64,000 nucleotides of DNA. Source: Craspedostauros australis. Its lineage: Eukaryota > Bacillariophyta > Bacillariophyceae > Mastogloiales > Achnanthaceae. The position numbers and the translations under genes were made by a program. The stretch is from the NCBI GenBank assembly GCA_026770025.1, contig JAMXDE010000068.1, positions 62,001-126,000 on the forward strand. The letters run 5' to 3'. Numbering within the stretch: position 1 is the stretch's first letter; every line of letters starts with the position of its first letter. The notes below the pieces were generated by a model. That model saw only the letters and a list, made by a program, of their open reading frames with translations, made no database searches and was not told the DNA's origin. This document shows positions 44,279 to 55,323 of this stretch, piece after piece.

Positions 44279-44983
44279 TATCAACATCTAGATCGAAATT
44301 AGGTACCCATCTCCCATGACTGAAACGTGATTCATTATTTTTGATTCGACTCGATTTGAGAGTATAGTCGAGTGAGTCTTGATACACGATTGATATTCAG
44401 TCACTACAGTCATCGAACCTGACGTAGGCACTGACATCATCGTATGACGTCAGAGGATCGGTCATTGTGATCCTCGGAATCGAGATTATATTTTAGTCAT
44501 GGTACGCTGACCTGTCTAGCCTAGCCGAGTGCATCATCGAGCACGTGGCAACAACATTTAGGATCCAGAACAACATCGTCAGAGGTGATGCATGCACCTT
44601 GTCGACGTAGACGGATCAATCCATATGTGATCAAACAGAGACCAAGACCAGACAAGATCAGACAGAGATGAAGAAAGACCAAAGGTGGAGATAACACGAG
44701 ATATCGTGTAGATCAACATGCCATCTTGGGCAATATTTTAGGAAAGACTGCGAGAGAAACCACGAGGTAATCGAGCAGCACGTTAGCAACCGTGCATTAG
44801 GCACCATCATTAGAAATAGGAGATCATCATCTCATAATCCAAACTCAATCATCAATTGACACACTAACTTAGCAACAACGAATATCACCAAACATTCTGG
44901 CTTCCCTTGACGGCTTGATCACCCTGGCGGAGAAGTAAGTGCAGTGTTTGGTGCCCTGTCCTGTGTGTAATTGCTGATTATCA
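44279..44983 (+). repeat. 5' LTR of Copia-2
   Basis: 705 bp, apparently identical to the 3' LTR. Followed by GATTAACAGTCGCAG with no obvious tRNA-complementary site. Confidence 0.9.
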
Positions 44984-46577
44984 GATTAACAGTCGCAGTC
45001 TCTATCGGAGTACATGAACGAATCCTGAAGCGCTGTGCTGCCTTGGTGACATCACGCTGTCCCTTCCTTTGATTCCGGCCGAAGAACCCAACGCGTTCGT
45101 GACGACGAACCCAATTGCTCGTGTGTGCAGATTGCTACGTGCCGCCACACCCGCTTTGCCCTGCCAAAGTGCAGAAAGGCTCACCCGCTGTTGCGAATAT
45201 CGCAGGCGGAGTAATTCATCCCAACAACCAAGTATCGCATCACTGCGTTACTTACGATAGCTGGTCAGCTAAAAGACAAAGGTGTAAAAGCCCGTGAAGC
45301 AAGACACACGTAAACACTTGGCCTGGTCAGCATCGACAAAGGTGAAAGCCCGTGAAGCAAGACACACGTAAAAACTTGGAGCGTAAAGGCCCTCTGAAAC
45401 CTATCGGCAATCTCCCCGTGAGTTGTCGCGACCAGGTCAGTCGTTAACACTAAGTCTAAGCCGTACTTGAGATCGGTTAACGTCCAAAAGGGACGCAGAG
45501 ATAACTGCTAACCAGACTAGCGTCTGCCCTTGACTGGGGAAGAAACGTGATCGGTAGGAATACCGCGGATGCAACCCGTAAAGCTAGCATTGTGCTGATA
45601 GCAATATCACCAAGTGAGTCTAACGACACCGGAAGGCAGGTATACGCTGGACGAAAACGCGAGTGGTGGAACCAGGTGAATTAAAGCGACTGCTGGCACC
45701 TGGGGGGCACTGCGCTCATTAGCGTGCAAAATCCTGTTAGTATCAGGTACATCGGGCAAGCTGCTGCCAGATCTAAAAGACGTATAGCAAGCTGATTCGT
45801 GGCACTCAAAGGAGGCACGGATTGGATCGAAGGTCCAACTGGGTGAAACCAAAGGTGCACCACATCCTGGTGGAGCACAGCTGAACAAGCGCAAGAATAC
45901 GGCGTTCGGGGAGACGAAATCCGAACGGGCAGGGCCATCCAACGCGCAATCCATCCGCGACGTTTCATCGTTTCAAGACCAACAAAACAAACAATCGCTC
46001 CATCAACAACAGCCATTTGCGCTCAGTCCACCTTCTGATTGGCTACGAATTCCTTCGGTTCGTACCATCACTGGCGCGTCACATCGGTTCACAACTCCTT
46101 CGCTATCCCAGTCATTCATCCGACTTCGGGTCGCGCGCCAACACATCGCTCAAACGGGAAATTCACACGGTCCTGGTTGACATTTTCCATCGGTCATCCT
46201 TCGCCTCGAGTTAAGCACGGTCATCTTCGCGTTCATCAATCGGGAAATTCACACGGTCCCGTCTGGCCTTCCATCCGTCAGTCAGTCACAATTCGAGACA
46301 TCGCGCACGGATTAATCGCAGTCCACTCGTGACATCACATCACAGCTGACGCCTTCGCCATCACTGGCGCTTTGCATCCGGCACCACTTCCATTCCCGAC
46401 GAATTCCGACAAGCGCAGAAGTCCACCGTCACATCCCGGCGAACGCTTCGACATCACAGCGGACGGCACAGTCATTTCCAAGTGTGACCACTTTCCTGGG
46501 AGCTGCGGGAAAATACTCGTCCGATAATAATAACAAATTGGACCAACAACCACATCCTCGTAACACCCAGCCACACG
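44984..46577 (+). promoter_or_regulatory. Long leader of Copia-2 with an internal tandem duplication
   Basis: 1.6 kb without a gene on the plus strand. A unit of about 58 bp, beginning CTGGTCAGC and containing GCCCGTGAAGCAAGACACAC, occurs twice (about 45,261-45,320 and 45,323-45,379). The stretch 45,380-45,610 is rich in short complementary blocks and could be structured RNA (packaging signal or ribosome-entry type). That role is a guess. Confidence 0.5.
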
Positions 46578-49500
46578 ATGTCCAACGCAATCCCAATCAA
46601 CGACACCATCCTGGCGCACGTCCTCAGCGTTCTCGGATATGACGACTCGTCTACCGAATGGCTTATCTTGCATACCGAAGAGATCCGAACCATCATGGAT
46701 TTCGCTTCGCTTCATCGCGAAGACATGCTTGACATGAACGCCACCATCGCGCGATCTGATCCGGAACCCGACTACGTAGCCCAACTGTCTAAGGTAGCAA
46801 TCCGGAAATTCTCAAATGCCATTGGCTGGTTCAGTGTTCAACCTAATCCCACCGTAGAGACATGGCGAGAACTCAATCAAGCTTCATACATGGAGTATGT
46901 CGCTCGGACGTTCACACCCTCGCCCGCATCCTCAACCGCCATGCCTGACGCAGCCACCAGCGCATTCCCCTTCGAACCAACGAAAACCGAACCAACGGAG
47001 AAGACCGGACGCGACCTCGCCGCAGACTTCAACCGCAGCATCAAACGTAACATTAGCGACTATCCCAAGTTGTCTGATGACAAGTACTTCGCTACATTCC
47101 ATCGTCGTCTACGTGCCACTGCTGCTGCTCATGGCATCTCCAATGTTCTCGATGTTGACTACGTCGCACCCGAAGAACAAGCCGAGCTCTTCAAAGTGCA
47201 GTCCACCTTCCTGTTCAACGTGTTTGTATCCAACCTGCAGACCACGAAGAGTAGGAAGTGTGTCACTCCGTACGAGTCGATCTGTGACGGTCAAGCCGTC
47301 TACTGCATGCTGGTCCGCGAGTACACCACCGGTGCCACCGCCGTCAACACCATCCGACGCATCCGTGACGACATCATCAAGTTCAAGCTGGACAAGCAGT
47401 GGCGCAGAAATCGTGAGCAGTTCCTGGACCTGTGGCAACACAAGGTTCACGAACTTGAGGCACTGCGTGATGATCCCATCGACGACGCGACGAAGAAGGA
47501 GTGGTTGACGAACGCCATCGAGGCCGACAAGGCTCTGTACCAGTCTATCTTCCAGACTGACTACCTGCAGACCGCGATCCTGGCCTACACACCCGGCACC
47601 TCCGCAACCACCATGGAATTCGACACTCTCGTGGAGCTCGTTCGATCCTACGCTGTCCAGCTCGATGGCCACGACGCCAACAAGCCAAAGACGCCACGGC
47701 AAGTTAACAACACCGACCAGCGCAAGCAACGTGGGAAGGATAAGGACGACGGACCCAATCTCTGGAAGTCCAACAAGGACTACAGCAAGGAGACACGAGA
47801 ACGGCTGCCGCGAGAGGAGTTCCAAAAGCTGACTGACAAGCAACGCAGCGACTTCCTCCAAGCCCGGCGAGCCAAGTCTGGACGTGGTAAGAAGGACAAG
47901 CCTAGGCGTTCTGCCAACAACACCAACCGCAGTGGATCCACATCCAACCAGAACGACCAACAGGACACCCAGACCAACGACAAAGGTAGTAACAATAATG
48001 AATCTAGTTCTACCGCTGGAACAGCAATCAACCGTATGCTATCCAGTGCCATGTCTAGCGCGTCCGGGAGCCCGCCGACTACCCTCGTCATTGACGGTCG
48101 CACCTACACCCTGTCTCACACGAACGTATCGTACAAGTTCAACAACGCGAACGTGACTGTGCAAGGCGCATTGGTGGATGGAGGTGCGAACGGCGGTCTC
48201 GTTGGCGATGACATGCTGGTGATGGAGTCCACGTCCAACCGTGCTGATGTCTCTGGAATCGGCGACGCAGAGATCAAGGATCTGGCGCTGGTCACAGCCA
48301 CCGCTGTCATCCAGACCACCTCAGGGCCGGTGATCGGTTGGTTCCATCAGTACGCCAACTACGGGAAAGGGCGCACCATCCATTCTGCCAACCAACTCGC
48401 GGCGTTTGGATTGGATGTCAATGAGCGACCCAAGAACCTCCCTGGCGGTCGGCAGACCATCGTCACGCCAGACGGATTCGTCATCCCGCTCACCGTGCGT
48501 CAAGGCCTCGCATACATGGACATGCACAGGCCAACTCAGGCAGAGCTAGATGATCTGCCACACGTGTTCTTCACTTCCGACCAAGAATGGGACCCATCTG
48601 TCCTGGACGGAGAGGCTGATCTGGACAACATTCCCGCAACCGAACGCGGCGAAGGCGACGACAACGACATCGACATCACCATCTCCAAGTGCGTTCAGTA
48701 CGTTCAATCCGCTGCAACGCTCGGGGATGGGGAGAAGGCAATCAAGGCCGGGCCACGCAACATCGTGGGTAAAGCGCCCAACTTCCATGCGCTACGGCCG
48801 TACTTCGGGTGGATTCCAGCAGACCGCGTGCGTGACACTCTTGCATGTACTACCCAGTGGTACCGCATGTCTGAGCGTTATCCCATGCGTAAGCACTATA
48901 AATCTAGATTCCCCGCAGCCAATGTCAGTCGACTACACGATGTTGTTTCCATGGACACGTTGTTCTCTGACACGCCTGCTCATCATGATGGAGTCCCCGG
49001 ACACGGTGGATGTACCATGGTGCAGGTGTTTGTAGGATCCAACACGCGCCTCACAGCGGCGTACCCTCTGGCAAGCGAATCCCATGTTCCCCATGTTGTG
49101 CAGGACTTCATTCGGGAGCATGGTGCCATGGACGTGTTGATGTCCGACAACGCCACGGCGCAGATCGGGGGCAAGATGAAGGACATCCTCCGGCAGTACT
49201 GCATCGCAGACCACCAGTCCGAACCACACCACCAACATCAGAATCCTGTCGAGCGACGCATCCAGGATGTGAAGCGCACCACCAACGGCATCATGGACAG
49301 AACTGGCACTCCTGCCAGGTTCTGGCTCATCTGCACCTTGTACGTCGTGGGACTGTTCAACCATCTGTCCCAGTCCACGGCCGGTCACATCACGCCCATC
49401 CAAGCCGCCACAGGCCAACGTCCCGACGTGAGCAAGTACCTCGGCTTCCACTGGTGGGAGCCAGTGTACTACAAGGTCGGGAACGCTGCCTTCCCAGGCA

Positions 49501-52043
49501 CCACGCAGGAACGGCGTGGACGCTGGGCTGGACCGTGCGAGCACAAGGGTGATGAACTGACGTTCTGGGTTCTAGATGACGCAACGCAACGGCTGTTGCC
49601 ACGCTCAAGCATCCGACGTGTGTCTGATGACGCGCGAAACCTTCGGGCAGACTACCCCCTGCCTGCTTCTGGGGAGGATGGTGACGTGGACGACGAAGCT
49701 AGCGAAACCGAAAATCCAGAAGACTTCGACAGTGACAGCACACCTAAAGCTAGACAACCCGTTGTGCATGCACTGTCTGACCTGGTAGCCACATCACATG
49801 GAGAATCAGATCCAGGTGTAATCAAAGTCCCCAAGTTCAGTCCTGATGAGCTGCTCGGATTGACCTTCCTCCACCAACAGGATGGACTCAAGTGGAGAGC
49901 TCGAGTGATCCGCAAGATCAAGGACGGTGACGCAGCCAACCATGACAACATCAAGATGCTCATCGCATACGGCGACGACGACACTGAAGAGCTCATTGCG
50001 TACACGGATCTAGCTGACATCATCGAACAGCAGCACGAACAGGAGATCGGCGACGGGGAGATGTGCGTTTTCAAAGCCATCACCGGTCATGAAGGTCCAT
50101 TCCACTCCAGTCACAGCAAGTACAACGGCTCCTCCTACAACGTAAAGGTACAATGGGAGGATGGCAGTGTGACCATGGAACCACTGGATGTGATCGCCAA
50201 AGATGACCCTGTATCTTGTGCAAAGTACGCCGCAGACAACAACCTCCTCGGTCTGCCTGGCTGGAAGCGATTCCGTAAACTAGCAAAGAGAAAGAAGAAA
50301 CTCAATCGTCTTATCAATGCTGGTAAACGCAAGACCCGTGCACAAGGTCCTATCTTCAAGTTTGGTGTTCAAGTTCCACGGAACGGAAAAGAAGCACGCC
50401 AACTTGATGAGAAGAACGGCAACTCCAAGTGGGTAGATGCTGAGAGAAAGGAAATGGCTCAGCTCCACGAGTATGGCACGTTCAAGGATCTTGGCAAGAA
50501 CGCTCGGAAACCAGATGGATACAAGCAGATCAAGCTCCTCTGGGTGTACGACGTGAAACACGACCTTCGACACAAGGCAAGATGCGTAGCAGGAGGGCAC
50601 TTAACGGATCCATGTAAGGATATGGCATATGCAGGAGTAGTCAATCTCAGATCATTCAGGATTGCACTGCTTGCAGCAGAACTCAACAACCTCAAACCCA
50701 TGGTGGGTGATATTGGTAACGCCTATCTAGAAGCATACACAAAAGAAAAGATCTGTTTCGTTGCTGGTCCTGAGTTCCAAGAGTTTGCTGGTCACATGAT
50801 GATCATTGTGAAAGCGCTCTACGGACTACGCACATCCGGTGCTCGATTCCACGAGTCTCTGGCCGACACACTCCGCGACATGAAGTTCTTTCAGTGCAAA
50901 GCTGACCCGGATGTGTGGATGAGGGATGCTGGTAGATGCTGGGAATACATCTGTGTGTACGTAGATGATCTGATGGCCGTCATGGAAGACCCACAGTCAT
51001 TCTTCGACACGCTCATCAACAAGTACAAGTACAAGTTGAAAGGTGTAGGACCAATCAAGTATCACCTCGGCGCAGACTTCGACCGAGACAAAGACGGAAC
51101 CCTGACTATGAGCCCGCAATCTTACATCAAACGGATGCTGGCGAATTACGAACAGGTGCATGGGGAGCTTCCACGGACCTACACCAGTCCCATGGAACAC
51201 AACGATGCCCCAGAGCTAGACACATCACGCGAACTAAACCCTGTAGAGACCAGACAATTCCAATCACTCATTGGCGCCCTTCAATGGTGCATCACATTGG
51301 GACGGTTTGATATTGCTGCAGCTGTGATGACATTGTCTAGATTCAGAGCCCAACCCAGGATTGGTCACATGGACCGCGCTAAACGTGTGTATGGATATCT
51401 CCGAAAGCGTTCTGATGCCGCCATCAGGTTCAGAACGGGAATTCCAGATCACGAGCGCTTCTTCAAGGTTCCTGACCATGAATGGATGTACACTGTATAT
51501 GGTGACGCCGAAGAGGAGACCGCGGACGACGATCCAACACCCAAGGGCAAGGCAGTTCGTATGACGACGTTTGTAGATGCCAATCTCATGCACTGCAAAG
51601 TGACAGGCAAATCTGCAACTGGTGTTCTCCATCTGCTCAACCAGACACCCATCGAATGGTTCAGCAAACGCCAGACCACTGTCGAGACTGCAACCTATGG
51701 ATCGGAATTCGTCGCGGCAAGACAGGCAACAGAGCAAGTGATTGCGATGCGCCTCACCCTTCGTGCGATGGGAATTCCGCTGGACGGACCTGCCTGGATG
51801 TTCGGAGATAACCAGAGCGTGATCACATCCTCCACCATTCCCAACAGTGTGTTGTCCAAACGACACAACGCACTAGCGTACCACCGCGTGCGTGCCGCAG
51901 TAGCTGCGAAGATCCTGCATTTCTGCAAGATAGACGGAACGGAAAACGTAGCCGACGTCATGACCAAGTTCCTTCCATGGGCGAAGTACTGGCCGTTAGT
52001 GAGGCCACTTCTATTCTGGAAAGGAGAGACTCTGGGTGGATGA
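46578..52043 (+). CDS. Copia-2 gag-pol polyprotein (1821 aa)
   Basis: The fossil polyprotein's parts in order are as follows. A gag region (about 1-480) has a basic Gln/Asn/Ser-rich end and no visible zinc knuckle. A protease-like block (VDGGANGGL, about 535) and an integrase core (about 790-930, with MSDNA and NPVERRIQDVK) follow. An acidic linker precedes the reverse transcriptase (about 1290-1500, YVDDLM). RNase H and a conserved tail (about 1650-1815) complete it. The ATG at 46,578 is the first in the frame and gives a gag of sensible length. Confidence 0.85.
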   Translation: MSNAIPINDTILAHVLSVLGYDDSSTEWLILHTEEIRTIMDFASLHREDMLDMNATIARSDPEPDYVAQLSKVAIRKFSNAIGWFSVQPNPTVETWRELNQASYMEYVARTFTPSPASSTAMPDAATSAFPFEPTKTEPTEKTGRDLAADFNRSIKRNISDYPKLSDDKYFATFHRRLRATAAAHGISNVLDVDYVAPEEQAELFKVQSTFLFNVFVSNLQTTKSRKCVTPYESICDGQAVYCMLVREYTTGATAVNTIRRIRDDIIKFKLDKQWRRNREQFLDLWQHKVHELEALRDDPIDDATKKEWLTNAIEADKALYQSIFQTDYLQTAILAYTPGTSATTMEFDTLVELVRSYAVQLDGHDANKPKTPRQVNNTDQRKQRGKDKDDGPNLWKSNKDYSKETRERLPREEFQKLTDKQRSDFLQARRAKSGRGKKDKPRRSANNTNRSGSTSNQNDQQDTQTNDKGSNNNESSSTAGTAINRMLSSAMSSASGSPPTTLVIDGRTYTLSHTNVSYKFNNANVTVQGALVDGGANGGLVGDDMLVMESTSNRADVSGIGDAEIKDLALVTATAVIQTTSGPVIGWFHQYANYGKGRTIHSANQLAAFGLDVNERPKNLPGGRQTIVTPDGFVIPLTVRQGLAYMDMHRPTQAELDDLPHVFFTSDQEWDPSVLDGEADLDNIPATERGEGDDNDIDITISKCVQYVQSAATLGDGEKAIKAGPRNIVGKAPNFHALRPYFGWIPADRVRDTLACTTQWYRMSERYPMRKHYKSRFPAANVSRLHDVVSMDTLFSDTPAHHDGVPGHGGCTMVQVFVGSNTRLTAAYPLASESHVPHVVQDFIREHGAMDVLMSDNATAQIGGKMKDILRQYCIADHQSEPHHQHQNPVERRIQDVKRTTNGIMDRTGTPARFWLICTLYVVGLFNHLSQSTAGHITPIQAATGQRPDVSKYLGFHWWEPVYYKVGNAAFPGTTQERRGRWAGPCEHKGDELTFWVLDDATQRLLPRSSIRRVSDDARNLRADYPLPASGEDGDVDDEASETENPEDFDSDSTPKARQPVVHALSDLVATSHGESDPGVIKVPKFSPDELLGLTFLHQQDGLKWRARVIRKIKDGDAANHDNIKMLIAYGDDDTEELIAYTDLADIIEQQHEQEIGDGEMCVFKAITGHEGPFHSSHSKYNGSSYNVKVQWEDGSVTMEPLDVIAKDDPVSCAKYAADNNLLGLPGWKRFRKLAKRKKKLNRLINAGKRKTRAQGPIFKFGVQVPRNGKEARQLDEKNGNSKWVDAERKEMAQLHEYGTFKDLGKNARKPDGYKQIKLLWVYDVKHDLRHKARCVAGGHLTDPCKDMAYAGVVNLRSFRIALLAAELNNLKPMVGDIGNAYLEAYTKEKICFVAGPEFQEFAGHMMIIVKALYGLRTSGARFHESLADTLRDMKFFQCKADPDVWMRDAGRCWEYICVYVDDLMAVMEDPQSFFDTLINKYKYKLKGVGPIKYHLGADFDRDKDGTLTMSPQSYIKRMLANYEQVHGELPRTYTSPMEHNDAPELDTSRELNPVETRQFQSLIGALQWCITLGRFDIAAAVMTLSRFRAQPRIGHMDRAKRVYGYLRKRSDAAIRFRTGIPDHERFFKVPDHEWMYTVYGDAEEETADDDPTPKGKAVRMTTFVDANLMHCKVTGKSATGVLHLLNQTPIEWFSKRQTTVETATYGSEFVAARQATEQVIAMRLTLRAMGIPLDGPAWMFGDNQSVITSSTIPNSVLSKRHNALAYHRVRAAVAAKILHFCKIDGTENVADVMTKFLPWAKYWPLVRPLLFWKGETLGG

Positions 52044-52067
52044 ACAAGACTCCCGACCATAGGGGAG

Positions 52068-52772
52068 TATCAACATCTAGATCGAAATTAGGTACCCATC
52101 TCCCATGACTGAAACGTGATTCATTATTTTTGATTCGACTCGATTTGAGAGTATAGTCGAGTGAGTCTTGATACACGATTGATATTCAGTCACTACAGTC
52201 ATCGAACCTGACGTAGGCACTGACATCATCGTATGACGTCAGAGGATCGGTCATTGTGATCCTCGGAATCGAGATTATATTTTAGTCATGGTACGCTGAC
52301 CTGTCTAGCCTAGCCGAGTGCATCATCGAGCACGTGGCAACAACATTTAGGATCCAGAACAACATCGTCAGAGGTGATGCATGCACCTTGTCGACGTAGA
52401 CGGATCAATCCATATGTGATCAAACAGAGACCAAGACCAGACAAGATCAGACAGAGATGAAGAAAGACCAAAGGTGGAGATAACACGAGATATCGTGTAG
52501 ATCAACATGCCATCTTGGGCAATATTTTAGGAAAGACTGCGAGAGAAACCACGAGGTAATCGAGCAGCACGTTAGCAACCGTGCATTAGGCACCATCATT
52601 AGAAATAGGAGATCATCATCTCATAATCCAAACTCAATCATCAATTGACACACTAACTTAGCAACAACGAATATCACCAAACATTCTGGCTTCCCTTGAC
52701 GGCTTGATCACCCTGGCGGAGAAGTAAGTGCAGTGTTTGGTGCCCTGTCCTGTGTGTAATTGCTGATTATCA
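52068..52772 (+). repeat. 3' LTR of Copia-2
   Basis: 705 bp, apparently identical to the 5' LTR. Preceded by a short purine tract, AGGGGAG. Confidence 0.9.
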
Positions 52773-52777
52773 CAAAT

Positions 52778-55057
52778 CGCCCATTTGACTGATCCATCCA
52801 TGTCATGTCTCTCATGATTAGGATTCTGGTCGTTGCCAGATTCATCATGCGGTGCATACCGCTTGCGTGCGACCCATGTATCCAATCAGCATCTGTTAGA
52901 TCGGGGCGGCGTTTTTGTTTTCCAGCATGTCGTTGATTGCGTATGCGTTGCGAGCCACATCGAGTGTGCTTCGCACACCAATCTCATGCATCATCTAGTG
53001 CAACGCGCGTGAGTGCACGCACCTGCACGGTCAACTTTCGAATTCATCGATCGCATCATAGTAGATCGTCGAAGATTCAAAGTACACATCGTTGGCAAAC
53101 ATCATGTTGCTCAATGGTTATCGAACCGAGAGGCAGATCGGATCTGCGTCCATGAGCAGTCCTCTGCACTCCTCCCTTTCCGCTTCGGTCCGTGGGATTG
53201 CTCCTCTTGGCCCGTCCGGAATCTGAATGGAGAATATGATCTCTGGGCAGTCCATGTACCATGCATTCAATGGTCCGCGCTTAAAGCGCAACGGGCATCG
53301 TGCGCTGTTCATGTCCCAGCGCGACGCCTCATCGATCTTCCTGTCGAGGAAGCTCCGAATTGAGGTGAGACTATGTACCGGCACTTGGATGGCGCGGTCA
53401 ATCTCCTCGTCCGCGTTCACTCCATTCAATTCCATTTCAATCTCGTCTGCGCCCACTTCACTTGATACGCCTTCGTAGTACTTGGCATCCTCCTCGTTGT
53501 CGTGAGTGCGGCCACCTTTCTCTTTATTCTTGGATGGAGAGAGTTCTCGGTTGATCAACTCTTCGTGGTCGATCGTAGATCCGTAGTAGCCATGCACTCC
53601 CGAAGTGTACTCGGGTGTCTCCTCCCTGGTCCACTCGTAGTCGTTGAATGGTGTTCCGCTGTCAAAGTCGGAGACATCATCATTGTCAGTTGTCACGAGT
53701 ATCCATCGTGTAGTTTCCCGTGGTCACATTATTGTTTTGTTGTTCGCGATTTCGGTGATGACCATGAATTTCGCATTGGTCATCGCGCATCATCGCGTGG
53801 TTTCTGATGGTCACATTTTTGATGTCGACCGCGTTTTTGTTGTTCGCGATTTCGGTGGTGACCACAAATTACGTGTTGGTCACATTTTTGATGTCGGCCG
53901 CGTTTTTGTTGATGGCCGCACACATCAACTCGTCAATGATGAGAGCGATGTCATCCATCCTGTCAATCGCGACGTTGGTCGACTCAGCCTCCTGCATCAC
54001 ATCCTTTGTTTGTCATCGCGGTTGCTCTGCCTCTTGGCATCACCGCTATTGTTGCTTTTGCCTTTCGTTGGCAAGCGTTGATCCGTCATCTCATTGTCGT
54101 GGGCATCGCGGTTTGGACTGTTACTTCCCCAACCGATCGATCCGTAGCCAGCATCGTCTTGCTCTCACTACTGTTGCCTCGTGCGCGCTTATAACCGTTT
54201 TGGGTACGGTGGCGATCGTAGATGAGGCTCATAGCTGCGCGGATGTTCCGATTCGTCGTCTTCCCTGATGCGAGGATACCTCCTGTTCCTCGGCTTTCGT
54301 CTCGAGCGTGGGATCGAAGCGCGGTCGGACCTCTCGTCCGCCTTGTTGCAGCACTGTCCCTTCTCATCGAAGCACACACTTCCTGTGTTGCTATTTTTAT
54401 TGTTGTCGCCAATTCATGGCTGGTAGGTTACATCCTTACCTCCGCGATCATATCGCAGCAGTATTCGCAGCCAGCACTCGAACCAGTATCACACGATGGC
54501 CAACAGCGCCATGTGATCATCTCGGTGCTTCCATTGCTGCTCCTTGTGTCACTTGCGATGTGCTCGCGACCATGGGCCATGCCCATGCCTGCGAATATCT
54601 TATTCATTCTTTATCATAGCATCATCTCATTGAGCTCCTTCAGCTATCTCGCCTTCATGGCGCAGTCTGCTGAGTCTGATGCGTCCGAGAGTGTCGCCTG
54701 CTGCGTCCAAATCTCTTCTTGCGAGCAGCTTGCTCTCGTGCTCCAACCTAGCCGTGAAGGTCTCCATGTGCCTCCCCCGACTTCATGGTCCCATGACCAT
54801 GGACAGTTCTTCCAATGCGTGTGTCGAGCGCCTCCTTGCTTCCAGTAGTACATGCAGTGCTTGCGCTTACCTCAGCTGCGGTCTCCACTCTGCTGGTGGA
54901 CTCGCGGGGGCGCTCGATTCGATCATCATCATCATCATCTCGACGTCGTCGCTCGTGTGGGGGTTGCCGTGCCGTTCTTGGCGTCCATTGGCAAGGAGCA
55001 CCGTGCTCCAGAGCGTCCTGCTCTCCTTTCTCTTGACACAGGGGACCATTACTTGCG
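52778..55057 (-). pseudogene. Gag-side and integrase-tail remnants of Copia-3
   Basis: Near 52,790-52,890 the minus strand encodes MRDMTWMDQSNGRF, matching Copia-1's SRDIKWLNQSYGQF at the integrase tail. That joins the pol part at 44,278 across the Copia-2 insertion. A 192-codon acidic piece at 53,118-53,696 resembles the acidic linker of Copia-1. Above this only low-similarity remnants remain. Plus-strand open frames here are Val/Ser/His-rich antisense shadows. Fossil, broken. Confidence 0.55.
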
Positions 55058-55072
55058 ATAGTCTTGGGTGTG

Positions 55073-55323
55073 TATATATATAACTCATGGATTAGACTGC
55101 TTACTCCGCAGACTGCGCCGTAGGCGCTTTAATGCCGCCCGCTTTAATCTCGTGTAGGGCACGAGGCAGCACGGCGTATCGATTCAATATGTATATGCGC
55201 TAACCGGTCGGCAAGTCGTCACTCGGACTCCTCCCTGTCGACCCCGCATCTGACGTTCATGTATTTCTTCATGTATGGTCCCGTTCGTGTCTGTAGGAGA
55301 AACGCCATGCAACGATCCGTGCG
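55073..55323 (-). other. 3' UTR and (TA)n tail of LINE-1
   Basis: About 250 bp after the ORF2 stop, ending GAGTTATATATATA on the minus strand. The same end pattern appears in LINE-2, which points to a shared 3' recognition sequence for the reverse transcriptase. Confidence 0.75.

Larger units (their letters stand above)
44279..52772 (+). mobile_element. Copia-2: whole-looking Ty1/Copia LTR retrotransposon nested in Copia-3
   Basis: It has 705-bp LTRs at 44,279-44,983 and 52,068-52,772, with CAAAT target duplications at 44,274-44,278 and 52,773-52,777. I saw no difference between the LTRs, so the insertion is very recent. The LTRs start TATCAAC rather than TG and end TATCA. A 1.6-kb leader precedes a single open gag-pol frame with no breaks seen. 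The C-terminal KRHNALAYHRVRAAVAA and WPLVRPLLFW blocks resemble diatom CoDi elements. It belongs to a different lineage from Copia-1. Confidence 0.9.

Noticed and set aside
44279-52772. Treating the repeated 705 bp as a segmental duplication
   Set aside because: Exact CAAAT flanks and a complete gag-pol between the copies show they are LTRs.
52937-54848. Several plus-strand frames of 70-210 codons
   Set aside because: They are antisense to Copia-3 remnants, are Ser/Val/His-rich and match no family.
53807-55083. Leu/Ser-rich plus-strand frames resembling membrane proteins
   Set aside because: The hydrophobic look comes from reading the complement of basic and acidic fossil gag sequence; no consistent gene structure.
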